Shown here: piece by piece, positions 35,701 to 46,871 of the stretch | How positions within the stretch are numbered: the first letter of the stretch is position 1 | Layout of the letters: every line of letters begins with the position of its first letter | Source: Rhopalosiphum padi | Lineage: Eukaryota > Arthropoda > Insecta > Hemiptera > Aphididae | DNA: 64,000 bases | Direction: 5' to 3' | NCBI RefSeq assembly: GCF_020882245.1 | Contig: NC_083597.1 | Span: 22,112,652-22,176,651, forward strand | Notes under the pieces: generated by a model | Told to the model about the DNA's origin: nothing | What the model saw: only the letters and a program-made list of their open reading frames with translations | The model's database searches: none | Translations under genes and position numbers: made by a program

Positions 35701-38700
35701 AATATATAAACGATAAATTATATTGTATTTATTTAGAAAATTTTTAATTGAATCGATTATCATCCGTTCGTATACAATATACATCTATAAAATAAAAATT
35801 ATTTTTCAAAAACGATCAATCATAATATTATAATACCTGTATATTTATATTTTACGTATTATATAATATATCGTGTGAACTATGTATAGTAACTTACGAC
35901 TGGCTACTACATACTTAATTCTCGAACATAATGTTATTACTACCCACATTTTTTTATCCGCTTAGCTGTTCCTCGTCAATACTAAGGAAGGGAAAATGAA
36001 TCGTTTGTGTATGAAAGGTGATAAGTCACGATTCATCAGAAAACACATTTTTTTTTTTGCTTATACAATAAAATAATATGTTCTGTAACTTCGGATCATT
36101 ACTTAGTTTTAGGATTTAAATTTTATGATAGTTCGTTGTGTATAAGAATTGATAATTATTCAAAAATACAGTTTATATATATATATATGTGTATATGTAT
36201 ATGAATATAGTGCCAAGCTCTTTTATTTAAGTCTTAATTTTTGAAATTAACCCTTTTCATAAATAACTTAATCATATACAATTGAGAATTTATAAAAAAA
36301 AAATAGTTGAACTTGTCTAATTAATGTTATACAATCTAAACTCCATTTTACAGATTTCTTTATATTGTGCTTTTAATAAACCATGTTAATTTTTCTAGTT
36401 TTTTAGACCAAAAATATTATGCTGTCAATATTGTTTTTTTTTATAATTAGATTACTTAAATACTTAATTAAATGTATTGTAAACATTATTGTCATTGTAA
36501 TAACATATTTAGTGTGGCCGTTTGGCCGTAACAAATTTAGTAAATACAAATTAAACTATACATTTTAATTTGAAGGATAAACTAGTTTTGGCACGAAAAG
36601 AAAATTTGAAAGAAAATACATATTTTTTTCTCGGTTTTATGTAGGTACGTTACAACGTTTAATTGTACAAAACACGAGTATTACAGTTGGGAACTATGAT
36701 ATCTAAAATAAATTATAATTATTTATAAGCTCGAATGCTCGATCGATGTATATACTCATTATACTCACTATTGTCCGGTTTGGAATTAACTATGACTTGG
36801 GCCGACGTAATAGCCACATGGCCGGTTTGGACTCCGGTACCTCTGCACTCATACTTGCCTCCGTCTTCTGGCCTCACCTTTGGTATCACAAGCATGGATC
36901 TTTTCCTAGAATAACACAATGTGATTATAATATTGCAGGACGAATACCGGCACTTTTGCTCGGCGATATATTTACTTTTTGTATTGAATCCTTCGCCTGC
37001 CCACCAAAATCGGCACGCCGTCTTTGAACCACTGTAGAGCGGGCATCGGGTTGCCTTTGGCTCTGCACATCAATTTCAAAGCGCTTTTGACTTTTAACGT
37101 TGTGTTATGAAGTCCCCACACACCGATTGGCTGAACTATAAACAGAACAGAATAAAATTAATTTGCTAATTTATTTTATCTATGTTTTTTGTTTATAAAA
37201 CTCGAGAGACCAAACAGCTAGCCTTACACCATGATGAAATTGTCGTTATTTTTAGTTTCAAACATCTTTAAATTAAATTCCAATAACATTTGCATAATAT
37301 AAGTTTTATCCCGACTGAAATGTATTTTTGTTCGCTACTATATAATATATTATTTTACGCACTAGCTGTGTACGCGCGTATGGTGTACATAATATCTGCG
37401 TGGGCTTAATATATAATTCATATTCATATATAAACAAACAAAATAACTTTACATAAAAATGAAATTAAAAATATGATATGCAATAATAAATAAAAATAAA
37501 TCACGTGAAATATTAAAGTAGTGATGACTTTTATACTGCATGGTGTAGGATAAAATATGATAATATTATATATTATTTTGTATATATCTATAATACAATA
37601 TATATATATACAAGGATGGAATACGTTGTCCCAGCTTCAGAGATCACGCCAGGCCGCCTCTGCCATGCGCAAATACAAGAATCTTCAGAAATTCCTACGC
37701 GGACGTACGACTCTTGTCCGATCACGTATATATAAAATAATATATACACATAAATGACGTAGGTATATCGTAGGTATATATATATAATATAATATACTCG
37801 TGCAAAATTCCTTCGATACCTTTTAAGGTGCAGGTATTTGATATACATGTATATAAATCGTATAACTTATTTGTACTTATTAAGTCCACAAATACCACGC
37901 AGAGTCACTTGCGATCGGTGTAAAGGGTCAATGATGATCGTTTTACGATTTAATTTGATAGAAATACGACAACACTCGTTCTTGCGGTTATTAAATAAAT
38001 AACTTCGAGTGAATATTTAAAACGTAAATTTGTAAAAAAAGATTTAAACCGTAGAAGCCGATTATCAAAAACCCTTTCTAGCTAATCTTACATTATTTTT
38101 TTAATCTGACTTAATTTTTTTCTTTCTTTTGAATCATCGTACATAAGATCCGTTTACAAGTCGGTGTTTCAGGGTCTTATAGGGTTACGGATAGCTTACT
38201 ATATAATCACCGTGGTAGTTCCTCCCTTGTATTTCAAACGTGGAGGATAATATAATAGTTTTTTTTTTTAAGAATGAGTTTACCCATTTCATATTTTGTC
38301 CACGTCAAGTCTTAAAATATAAATTTTCTAGAAGACAATAATGAGCAAAACGAAAACATCAACCTCAATCGTGAAGTTTCTAACATTTCAGGCCTTTGCA
38401 AGTTTGTTCACGGGCTGTCTACATCCCTGGTTGATATATATAAGAAATTATACATATTATTATTATATGGTTCCCCCGGTCGACGACTCGTGCAGGTGGG
38501 TGTGTATGCGCGGCGTGTTGATTGGGTAGCCGGGGCCGGTGGGTTTCGCGCAAAAGAGTCTCCTGCACGGCGCGCTGGATACTAAAACGTATACGTGCGC
38601 GGTTTATCAAAGATGCAGACGACGGACACGGAAACCGTTCTCTCCGTCCGTCTGTCCTACATATCGGGATGCGTGCGACCGCAAAAACCGCCGTATGCCC

Positions 38701-39395
38701 ATCTTTGACGACCCCACATGTGCGCACCGCGGATCCTTGACCCCGGACAGTCTGCAGTGGCACGGCGTATCTTTTTTTATTCTTTTATTTTTTTTTCCAC
38801 TCCCGCAGATGTATACTACTACTACTACTACTACTATCTACTACTACTATTATTATTATTATTATTATTACTATCATCACCGTCGCCATCGTCGTCGTCG
38901 TCGACGTTCTCTGCGAATTTTTTATGTTTCCTCCTCCGATCCTTCCACCTCAAATAAGATAATAATAATAATAATAATAATATCCAAACGCATCACATTA
39001 TAATATTATGCGCTTATCATATACCCACGGCGTACCTCTATACTATATATACTATGTGACACGGTGTGCTGGTCCGCTATACCGGATCGCGGTCGCTCGG
39101 AAACAGTGCCGAGGCGGTGGAGCTTTTGCCGGAGGGGACAGGGGACACTATAGGTGTTTTTCGTTCCCACGTCACGCCGCGCAGATGAAACAATAATAAT
39201 AATAATGATGATGAAAAAAAATCGCAAATGCCCTCGCGCCGGCAATGTATCTACGTATATAGCGTACATTATTATACATATATAATATATATATATATAT
39301 ATATAGTGGGCGTGCCTCCGTGTCTCCGCTGACATATCTTTATATATACATATATAGTATATATAACTATATATACTCACAACGTATAGGTACAG

Positions 39396-39437
<42 letters not shown>

Positions 39438-42400
39438 CGCGAATGTATATATATGCGTACACGTTTTGTAATGCACCACATCGCCTAGGGCCGGGTGGCT
39501 CGACCGGCGACGGCGGCGGCGGCAGCAGCAGCGCAGAGAGAGGCCGAGATGATGGGAATATTTTGTCGTTTGCCTATGTATGGGGGCTACGCGTACGGCT
39601 ACTGCGGCAGTCCGGTTGTGCTCTCGAACGCCGACTATGGCAAGTGGCTCTCTTCACTTTACCACGCGGCCTATAGAGTAGGTTTTTGTATTGTGTATAT
39701 TATGACATGTATATATGTATATGCATTGTGGGTAACCTCGGTGGCCTCCGACGACGACGACTACGACGACGACTACGACGACGACTACGACAACGACGAC
39801 TTGTCGGCGCGCTGTGACTAGACCTGTCGACGATCGGTAACGTCGTCAACCGGCCGACATTAATCGCGCAGGTGTGCGGCAGCGGCGGCGGCTGCGGACG
39901 CGATAGACGGTAGCCGCGTACATAATATCTGAGGTGGCCTGAGGCAGCCGTGTAGTATATATACACACACACGAGTATACTTAACTATATACCTATGCAC
40001 GTGTACGTGTGTGCTCATCGACTTATATAATTTGAGTTATAACGCTGTCAACTCGTATAACATCACATCACCTTATACTTGCGTGCCATACGTAGGTATA
40101 TAATAATATAATGCCCGTAACGCGGTTTACGTTCACGCGAATACCGCGGAAGTGCAGAGCTTTACAACAACTGCAGTCTTCACGTCCCATACGCTCGCGA
40201 TCGCGCCGTCACTCTGTGCGAAAATATAGTATTGTGATAATACGAGTACCACCGGTCTGGTACACGAACGAGTTTTGAAAAATAGTTTCGTCAAACGAAA
40301 TTCCCCCTGTTAACCCGCGATATCAGAATTACACATATTTAGCGAGACAGAAAAAGACTATTCGGATATTAGACGAAAGAAAAAAAATATAGACGAGCTT
40401 GGATTTTTATATTATGTCAGCGATACGACAGAATAATGTCAACGCAGTAACGCTTAAGCTAATAAAATTGAAAAGGTTAGAGCTGTAAACACTTGCGAGA
40501 AGCCACGGATAAGAAGCTTTGAGAAAGTTGAAATATTTGTTAGGTACACGTAAAGAGGCTATATAATATATTGTTGTTTACATATATGGTCGTGAGGATA
40601 CGTACAATTTTCATGGTGTAAAAGTCACGGAAAGAATCATGATCAAATAAAAATTTGAAGAGAAATTATTAGAAAATCTTATTCTTAATTAGACATTACA
40701 ATTGATATATGTATATTAGAAATATGCGAACTATCGGCTCGCAAAAAGAACAGTTTATTGGAGGGGGAGGGGCGGATAGGGATCAGAGACCCCTAGTGAT
40801 GATATTATGTAGTGAATATGCAATTAAGTACAATAATTATATTATATATTTTATATAAACCCGACCATATGGGCCGCGAGCGGCGCGGGCACAGACGAAT
40901 AACCGCCACCACAAAGTGTATAATATATAAAATATTATTATGTGTGCATATTCAAGTTGTACGTACCAGTAAAAAAATATAATAAATGGTGCTAACAACA
41001 ACAACAACAACATCATAATAAACGACTGAAAACATGACCGATGTACAGCCTATATAGGTAGTTATAATAATAATATAATAATCGAGTAACAAAATGTATT
41101 ATTTATGGTCGGATCGATCTAGTAGTTCTAAATTATACACCTATATATATTAACATTCGCTCAACCGCGTTTTTCCGAGATCTGCAGACATATTATTATA
41201 ACACGCGGATATAACCTAATGATCTCATTTAATTATTACTTAAGTACCTATATATGTACATTATAGGAAGATTGAACATTTTTAAATGTGTAATGTCGAC
41301 TAAAAAATATATTATGATTAATGAAATTTATTTATTTTTTAGTTTTATATCAATTTGTGTCAACAATTTTAAATTTTTAAATTTTTATAATTAAATTTTT
41401 GATAATGACACTTCGATACTTATTTTACATTTTATGTATCGTGTTTTTCAACATCTAACTGGACTGTAGAAGGTTGCTTGCTATAAAATATTAATAATAC
41501 AAAATAAAGACATACATTACATATATAAAAAAAAATTAGCTCTAAAAATGTAAAACATTAAAATAAAATACAAGGAATGTCCTATCTATACTCGTACTTC
41601 AGAAAAGTTAAACATAGTTCAAATTACTAAATACGAATAGCTGTAAACTGGTTGGAAAGTTATAAGCATAAACGTTGTTTCATACTATGTGTTAATCGCT
41701 TTATCTTAACAAAATCAATACTGGTTTTAAATAAATAAATTTCTAAGTCGTGTAATAATTATAATACGCATTGTAATAAGAATATTTAACTCGACTTATA
41801 ATAAATAATGGCAATAATAAATATTTTATCCAATGTGTAGCATTGTTTTGCCAAGAAATTAAAATCTGTAACCATTATTATCTGTCTTTATTATACGTAC
41901 TTATATCGTATTTCCTTGTATAAATAATGAATCTTTTACATCATTTATAAATGCGGTTATGAAATTAATTTTAAAGGGTATTATAATTTATTATTAAAAG
42001 TTTAGGCAGGGCTTAGATTTAAACAACTCTATTTTCAAAAGTTGTAATAAATTTATAAATAATCACAAAGTTTTGAAGATTTTAAAATATATTTTACTGA
42101 TGTTATTTAAAGTTAACTCAAACGTCAGAGTCTATATAGTGCACTTGAGTAAAGTTTTTCACTTTAAAAAGAAAAAATATTAAAATCTAACTAGTTTAAC
42201 TTTTTAAGACACATTATTGTTTTTCCTGTAATATTGTTTTTGATCGTTAAAATAATTTTTTATGATTTTTTTTAGTACGTCATTTCGTACGACGACCAAA
42301 CAACGTAAGTAGAAACATTTTGAATTATTGCCCCTTAATAAATAGCAGGTTCCAACACCCTTCAAATGAAAAATGTATGTTCACAAATAACTAAAAGCCA

Positions 42401-45400
42401 CAGAATTATCCGAATATATTCCTGATGGAACGTTATTCGTTCTCAATCAATAATTATACTCGTAGATTTTTTTAGCAACAACTGCTGTACAGATCGTGTG
42501 CACGTGATGTCTGAAATTTGAATTCAGTGTTGACACATGCTTTTAAGATTGGTCAAGGTTTAGTCTAGTTCATAGTCTGTTATGATAACATAATACATTT
42601 TAATTTAATTCATATAGTGCATCATTCGGTTAAACGCGTGAACAAATATCATGTGTACGCATTTCTTAACAACACTTTCTGTTTAAAATCAATTATTAGT
42701 TTATAGTTGCGCGTGGTGTTTGTCCAAACATTTCAAAAAGTTTGTTATAATAAACTTATAAATACCTAGTAATAGTTATAACAATAACAGTAATATTATA
42801 ATTATATAATACATGGAAATGCGATTGTGTTATTATCAAACCCGTAGGCTGCAGCGAAATGTTTTCTCTTAGCGAAAACGTAATATGCATGACAATATGA
42901 CGACGATCACATTCCATGACGGTTTTACCTACTCCGCTGCGACTTCTATACATTCGTGACTTCGAAGTTACGGATTACTCGTTTAACCGCGCGTTTAGCA
43001 TGTCATCTCTTCGCGCCACACGGCGCCGCTCGTGTATTCGGCTCGTTCGAAAATATTACATATACCCATAAACTCAGCAGTCGGGCGGTGGGCAGGTAAT
43101 ACGCTGTCGGCCTTAAACGAGAACAAATCGTGTTTAAAACCCACAGGACGATGATTGCACGGCAATGTTTGACATAATATCGAACGCGTATATCATTGTG
43201 TGTGTTTACCTTTATTATAACGATGCTCCGGCGTAAACCTAACCATTTATTTTTGTATTCGGCGTGCTTATAACACGGCGTAGGCACGTCAAATATAAAT
43301 ACATATATTATTTAAATCTCTGTACTTGTGAAATCAGAGATGATGGTATTGTTATCGGCTTTGTTTACTCCATCGACGCGGCGAAAACGGATATTTACAA
43401 GGATAATGCGCAATCAGCGTTTAATAACGGCGGGGCGTTTGTATACGATTATCGTTAATGCACTTATTATTGTGTGATGTATAATTCGCGGTTTGTATAC
43501 AAATTTATTACGAATACGCCCAGACGCGGTGTGTATACAACATATATAATGTGATCAAATAAATTGCACGCCATATTGAAGCCGGTAACTATATTGTAAT
43601 ATAATAATATGTATATATAGGTAAGTACGCGCAGATTAAGGTCATATTTGAAATGACAACCAATGCCGTAAATAGTAGCGTAAACAATAACTCACGGGTA
43701 ACATTTGTTGCAAAACAAAAAAAATAAAATCAACGGGTGATAACGTATGGAGAACGAACGTAACTTAAGACATTGATAATTAATTTTCACGATGGTCGAC
43801 GACAACGTCGGATAATTTATATAGGATCTTTATGTGTTACCCATAATATTATAATCCATATATTTATGTACTATTGCACGTGTAACTATATTATTTTATT
43901 AGGCGCATTACTATTTTTGAGGATTATAGCGCACGTAAATGACTATTTAAATTACTATGCATAGACCACGGTTATCTACGTAGCTGGAACGTCTAATTAA
44001 TAAACACGGTCAGTATTGGATCTAAGTCTCGAAAGACCAGCGTGCAACGTCTAATATTTAAGGACTTTAAAAAAATAAAATTACTATTTATAAATAATTT
44101 GATGCATTAATATTAAATTTGTTATTCGTTATTTCATTAAAATGAAGATGTATTATATATGACGAAATCTACTCGTATGGTGAACATTTTTCAAAAACAA
44201 TCGAGATTGTCTACATCATAAACAATATCTCGCGGTAAAGTATGACCAGTGTATAATATTATATATTTTGCGCGTACCTACTATATCGTCTTTGAATCTC
44301 ACTCCTTTTGTGATCTAAATCGGTTCGGCATCAAGGTCGTGTCACAAAAAGAAAAAACAATACAAAGAAAAACAACTAACAAACGTCTTGCTGACTCGTG
44401 GAGGTTACTGCACGGACGTTTGGATAGAGTTCAAAACAGTGGCCAGGTGCATATAGAGCTTTCGTGGAAGTATATAAGTACAGCGTGGTAATAATAATAT
44501 TGTACGGTATAACATGTGACTTGCGTGTTTTTCTTCATTTGGCGCGAGTAAACACTCCGCGAACACTAGATAAACCGACGAATATGTACCCCACGAAAAT
44601 AAGAGTCCGCTGCGTGGGTGGTTGGACGGGTAAGAGAGAGAGTGCGTCAGCAGCACCTGTTTTCCCGTCAACGCGTCTATTATGGGCAGATCGTTCGGAT
44701 GAGACAAAACACTATCGCAGCAATAATACTGCGACAGCCGCTTCGCGTTTACCCCGTCGGACTCGAGTTATGGGGATGAGTGAAGCGTAGCGGTACAGCG
44801 CACCCTCCGCACGGCGAAAACGTTTAAAATTAGATCTCGGGCCGTCGTAGTCGTATAATTCTATTATATTATGTTATTTCAAGCCGATCGTCTTGGCAAT
44901 TATTATATAACATAAGTATTTGGATTCTCGGCGAGCACGTGGAAAAGCAAACAAAAATACGAAAATTCCGTAATCTATAATGTTATTACATGCGCAAAAC
45001 GCGAGTCTGTACAAACATTAGAGTGAGTATATTACCTATATCGTAGTATTTATTATTATTATAGCGTGCTGCATATAATGTATAATATTATGTGTCAGTA
45101 AGTGTGTTTATCGGCAACAATATTGTCGTTATACGCGCGGCTCGTCCCCGCGGAGAGATAAAATTACACGCGAGCACGCCGTCCGCGCATAGAATGAGGT
45201 ACCGCTGCGGAATCACGCGGGAAATCCCGTCGGACCGTTTTTGGATCCGTTTCAATAGCGCTGCGCGGCCGGCTGCAATGAGAGAAATACAATTATATAC
45301 ATTCTCTGTGCGTTGATAAAATAAATAGAAAACCGTATACACACGCGGACGTCGTCCTTGCTATATATATAATATACGTAGATATATTTATCAATTTTTT

Positions 45401-46871
45401 TTTTTTTTTTTGGCACCACACTCAGACGGTATACCTACCCGACTGCTGTGCATAATATAATATAACTCCGTGACTCATTCGCACAGTGCACGGCACACTA
45501 TATTATATTCCCTCCCACAGTCTCGGCGCGCGCCAAACGATCCGTGTTTTACTGCCGCCGTCGGCCGTTTCCGAATAATTCGCGAGCGGCACGGCAGTAG
45601 TGGACGCGCGACTTCCTGCAGCGGCGCGTTCCTCGCCGTCCAAATCACTACCCTCACACCACTCACACACCACGTTCCTTATGCGCGACTTGTAGACGGC
45701 TAATCTCCCCAAATGTATACATGTAATAAGAAAAAAAATTGTTCAGTATATTGTTTAAAATTTTTAATAAATACATTAAGAAAAATAATGAAAAATTGGG
45801 CAGTGCATGCTAGTTAATGTAATAATACTGGATAAAATATTACATGTAATATGTATAAATATCGATGTAAATTTATATTTATTACAAGTAATTTTCAAAT
45901 TTGCTAATTTCGGTATAAAAAGGTAATGGTATATGAGTGATATGACCACACAAATTTATTGGGGGAAAATATGATGGCTACAGACCTTCTCCCCCAAAAA
46001 TATTGTCCAAGTTTCACTTGTGCCACGTGATCCAAAATATTAAGGTGTCGGTAGTGTTACTAGAGTTAACGTCGTAGAGTCGTTTCGTTTCTGCACAAAC
46101 ACGACATGGACGCACGCAAGTGGAACGTCACCGTAAATGTCAAAATATCATAATATAAAAGGTCATAAATATATTGAAATATTCGAGAATAATATATATA
46201 ATGTATAATGAATATTAATAATAAATCGGTTTTACCACGCGTCTTTCGATGATCGCTGTTCATATACGTTTTTCATATTTTTTAATGCACAGATTAAATT
46301 TTTGGTATTTTCCCAAGGAACACACGTCTCCGAAGTGGTCGTGCACAAATGGATTTTTTATGATCTAGAAACGCGTAGTTGTCGACAGCCGGCTGAATTT
46401 CTCGCATATATAAAACAAACCACGCGCTCGTATAATACTTCATTTAAACGCGACCGAATTTTCGTGCGATAATTTGAATGGCTTTTCTATTGCTACGCGG
46501 TCGTCAATACGCGATGTTGGTATGCAGTCAATATTATCATATCATATTAGACAGTACATATTACATAGAATTATAGACCCTTATTTATCCTATTATTAAT
46601 AAGTAGAATAACTTAATTGAGACAAAAATTACAGAATGATGATCAAAAATCAAAATCATATTTTTAAATAATCACTTTAATAAAGGTATTAAAATATACA
46701 ATTATATTAATTTATTATACTTTTTGTAATATTTATATTTCGTTATAATGTTGAATAAATTAAATGTACATGCATTGGCCTACCTGATGTACAATTTAAT
46801 TTCGTGATAGCAAGGTAACTTGTTAATATTAAAAAACAATGTGCAATTATTTGGTACTTTTTGGCATACAT
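25989..46871 (-). CDS. vn: Vein/neuregulin-like EGF-receptor ligand, 205 aa (5 exons)
   Basis: Exons joined in order are 46871-46784, 37135-36976, 36905-36769, 26427-26319 and 26112-25989. All introns are GT-AG and the phases agree, giving 618 nt. Residues 1-27 form a signal peptide starting MYAKKYQIIA. Residues 31-123 form one Ig-C2 domain, with Cys53 in KLMCRAKGNPMP, core Trp65 in LQWFKDG, and RPEDGGKYEC with Cys103. After a short linker, residues 140-175 form one EGF domain (Cys140, 147, 153, 164, 166, 175; core CLNGGTC and CQCAEGFKGQRC). A 30-residue tail follows with no membrane span. Ig plus EGF without an anchor is the Vein architecture: a secreted ligand of the insect EGF receptor acting in wing, trachea, muscle and patterning signalling. 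It is much shorter than Drosophila Vein because the long linker before the Ig domain is absent. Extra symmetric exons inside intron 1 cannot be excluded. Confidence 0.9.
26319..26427 (-). CDS. vn: vein exon 4 (first part of the EGF domain)
   Basis: The acceptor is GTTTTACAG and the donor is CA|GTGAGT. The 109-nt exon codes residues 129-164 and carries EGF Cys 1-4: GPCPADLVYCLNGGTCTFYE through ELVC. Neuregulin-type EGF domains have the same spacing. Confidence 0.94.
29729..29776. repeat. (TAA)n microsatellite
   Basis: About sixteen uninterrupted units of TAA, within vein intron 3. Confidence 0.95.
31370..31790. other. CpG-rich island with CCG and CA/CG microsatellites
   Basis: About 420 bp of very GC-rich, CpG-dense DNA in an otherwise AT-rich intron. 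It contains a CCG array (about 31632-31653), ACAC tracts and GCGCGC runs. Open frames cover both strands but are Pro, Arg and His rich from the repeats. It could be a regulatory island; no TATA or initiator can be assigned. Confidence 0.6.
33384..33420 (+). mobile_element. hAT-like terminal fragment
   Basis: AGTGGTTTGCAACCCTTTT resembles the CAGTGNTTCNCAACCTTTTT ends of hAT elements. No matching inverted end was found, so it is a degraded remnant at best. Confidence 0.3.
33790..34090 (+). mobile_element. hAT-like remnant
   Basis: It begins CAGTGTTTCTCAACC, a close match to hAT terminal inverted repeats, followed by ATGTGTTACC and, near 34050, GTGTCGCCATTCACACA. The right terminus and 8-bp target duplication could not be identified, and there is no transposase frame. 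It lies in vein intron 3. The right boundary is approximate. Confidence 0.45.
34796..34994. repeat. GT and CA microsatellites flanking a GC-rich core
   Basis: A (GT)n tract at about 34806-34824 and a second at about 34890-34918 are followed by a GC-rich segment and then a (CA)n tract at about 34972-34986. The GT and CA tracts are inverted relative to each other and could pair as a long hairpin. Open frames here are repeat artefacts. Confidence 0.8.
36769..36905 (-). CDS. vn: vein exon 3 (second half of the Ig domain)
   Basis: The acceptor is TTCTAG and the donor is A|GTGAGT. The 137-nt exon codes residues 83-128 and contains the F strand RPEDGGKYECRG (Asp97, Tyr101, Cys103) and the G strand AQVIVNSKP. 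The intron between exons 2 and 3 is only 70 bp, splitting the Ig domain in its middle. Confidence 0.94.
36906..36975 (-). other. vn: vein intron 2 (70 bp)
   Basis: Short GTAAAT...CTAG intron interrupting the Ig domain. Its reading restores the Ig domain without a stop. Confidence 0.9.
36976..37135 (-). CDS. vn: vein exon 2 (first half of the Ig domain)
   Basis: The acceptor is TTTATAG and the donor is AA|GTAAAT. The 160-nt exon codes residues 30-82 and contains LKLMCRAKGNPMPALQWFKDG, the B and C strands of an Ig-C2 fold with Cys53 and Trp65. An alternative acceptor five bases downstream (TTCAG) would give phase 0 and would not fit exon 1. Confidence 0.93.
38814..38904. repeat. TAC/TAT and GTC trinucleotide arrays
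   Basis: Successive arrays of TAC, TAT and GTC units. The hydroxyl- and Leu-rich frames reading through them are spurious. Confidence 0.9.
39401..39430. repeat. (AC)n microsatellite
   Basis: About fifteen AC units followed by TATATA, in vein intron 1. Confidence 0.95.
39475..39680 (+). other. CpG-rich patch with a protein-like open frame
   Basis: The plus strand reads ATGATGGGAATATTTTG from 39549, giving a 43-codon stretch starting MMGIFCRLPMYGGYAYGYCG, before a possible AGA|GTAGGT donor. Composition is protein-like but it lies opposite to vein inside its intron, has no second exon in view, and begins in a GGC repeat. Treat as an unproven exon of an unknown plus-strand transcript. Confidence 0.15.
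39748..39799. repeat. GAC trinucleotide array
   Basis: GACGAC and TACGAC units repeat imperfectly. They produce poly-Asp and poly-Arg frames that are not genes. Confidence 0.9.
45470..45705. other. CpG-rich patch in vein intron 1
   Basis: A compact GC- and CpG-rich stretch about 1.1 kb downstream of the vein signal-peptide exon in transcript direction. Both strands have open frames of 63-77 codons, none with matching splice sites. The position and composition would suit a regulatory element or an internal promoter, but no core-promoter motif was identified. Confidence 0.35.
46784..46871 (-). CDS. vn: vein exon 1 (signal peptide)
   Basis: ATG at 46871 opens 29 codons: a basic start (MYAKKYQ), a hydrophobic core (IIAHCFLILTSYLAI) and a polar end (TKLNCTS), then a G and a CAG|GTAGGC donor. 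The donor leaves phase 1, exactly what the Ig exon at 37135 needs (G|TT gives Val). An in-frame stop lies about 27 codons upstream, and no other ATG lies between them in frame. The exon was found through splice phase, since it is too short to stand out as an open frame. Confidence 0.75.

Larger units (their letters stand above)
26428..36768 (-). other. vn: vein intron 3 (10.3 kb)
   Basis: A large intron between the Ig and EGF halves of the gene. It contains AT-rich DNA, an (ATA)n array at 29729-29776, CpG-rich islands at about 29840-30080, 31370-31790 and 34796-34990, and hAT-like remnants near 33384 and 33790. Open frames in the islands are on both strands and are low-complexity, so none is called as an exon. 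An alternative terminal exon inside it cannot be excluded. Confidence 0.85.
37136..46783 (-). other. vn: vein intron 1 (9.6 kb)
   Basis: A large intron between the signal-peptide and Ig exons. The left part (about 38.4-40.3 kb) is a cluster of CpG-rich patches and microsatellites: TAC/TAT array at 38814-38872, GTC tract at 38888-38904, (AC)n at 39401-39430 and GAC array at 39748-39799. The middle (40.3-44.5 kb) is AT-rich without recognised features. CpG-rich patches recur at about 45110-45280 and 45470-45705. Drosophila Vein has a long linker before the Ig domain, so undetected symmetric exons may lie here. Confidence 0.8.

Noticed and set aside
42934..42953. ATG exon (MYRSRSGV) with an AG|GTAAAA donor in phase with the vein Ig exon
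   Set aside because: The phase fits, but it lacks a signal peptide and has no upstream acceptor. The exon at 46784-46871 fits both requirements.
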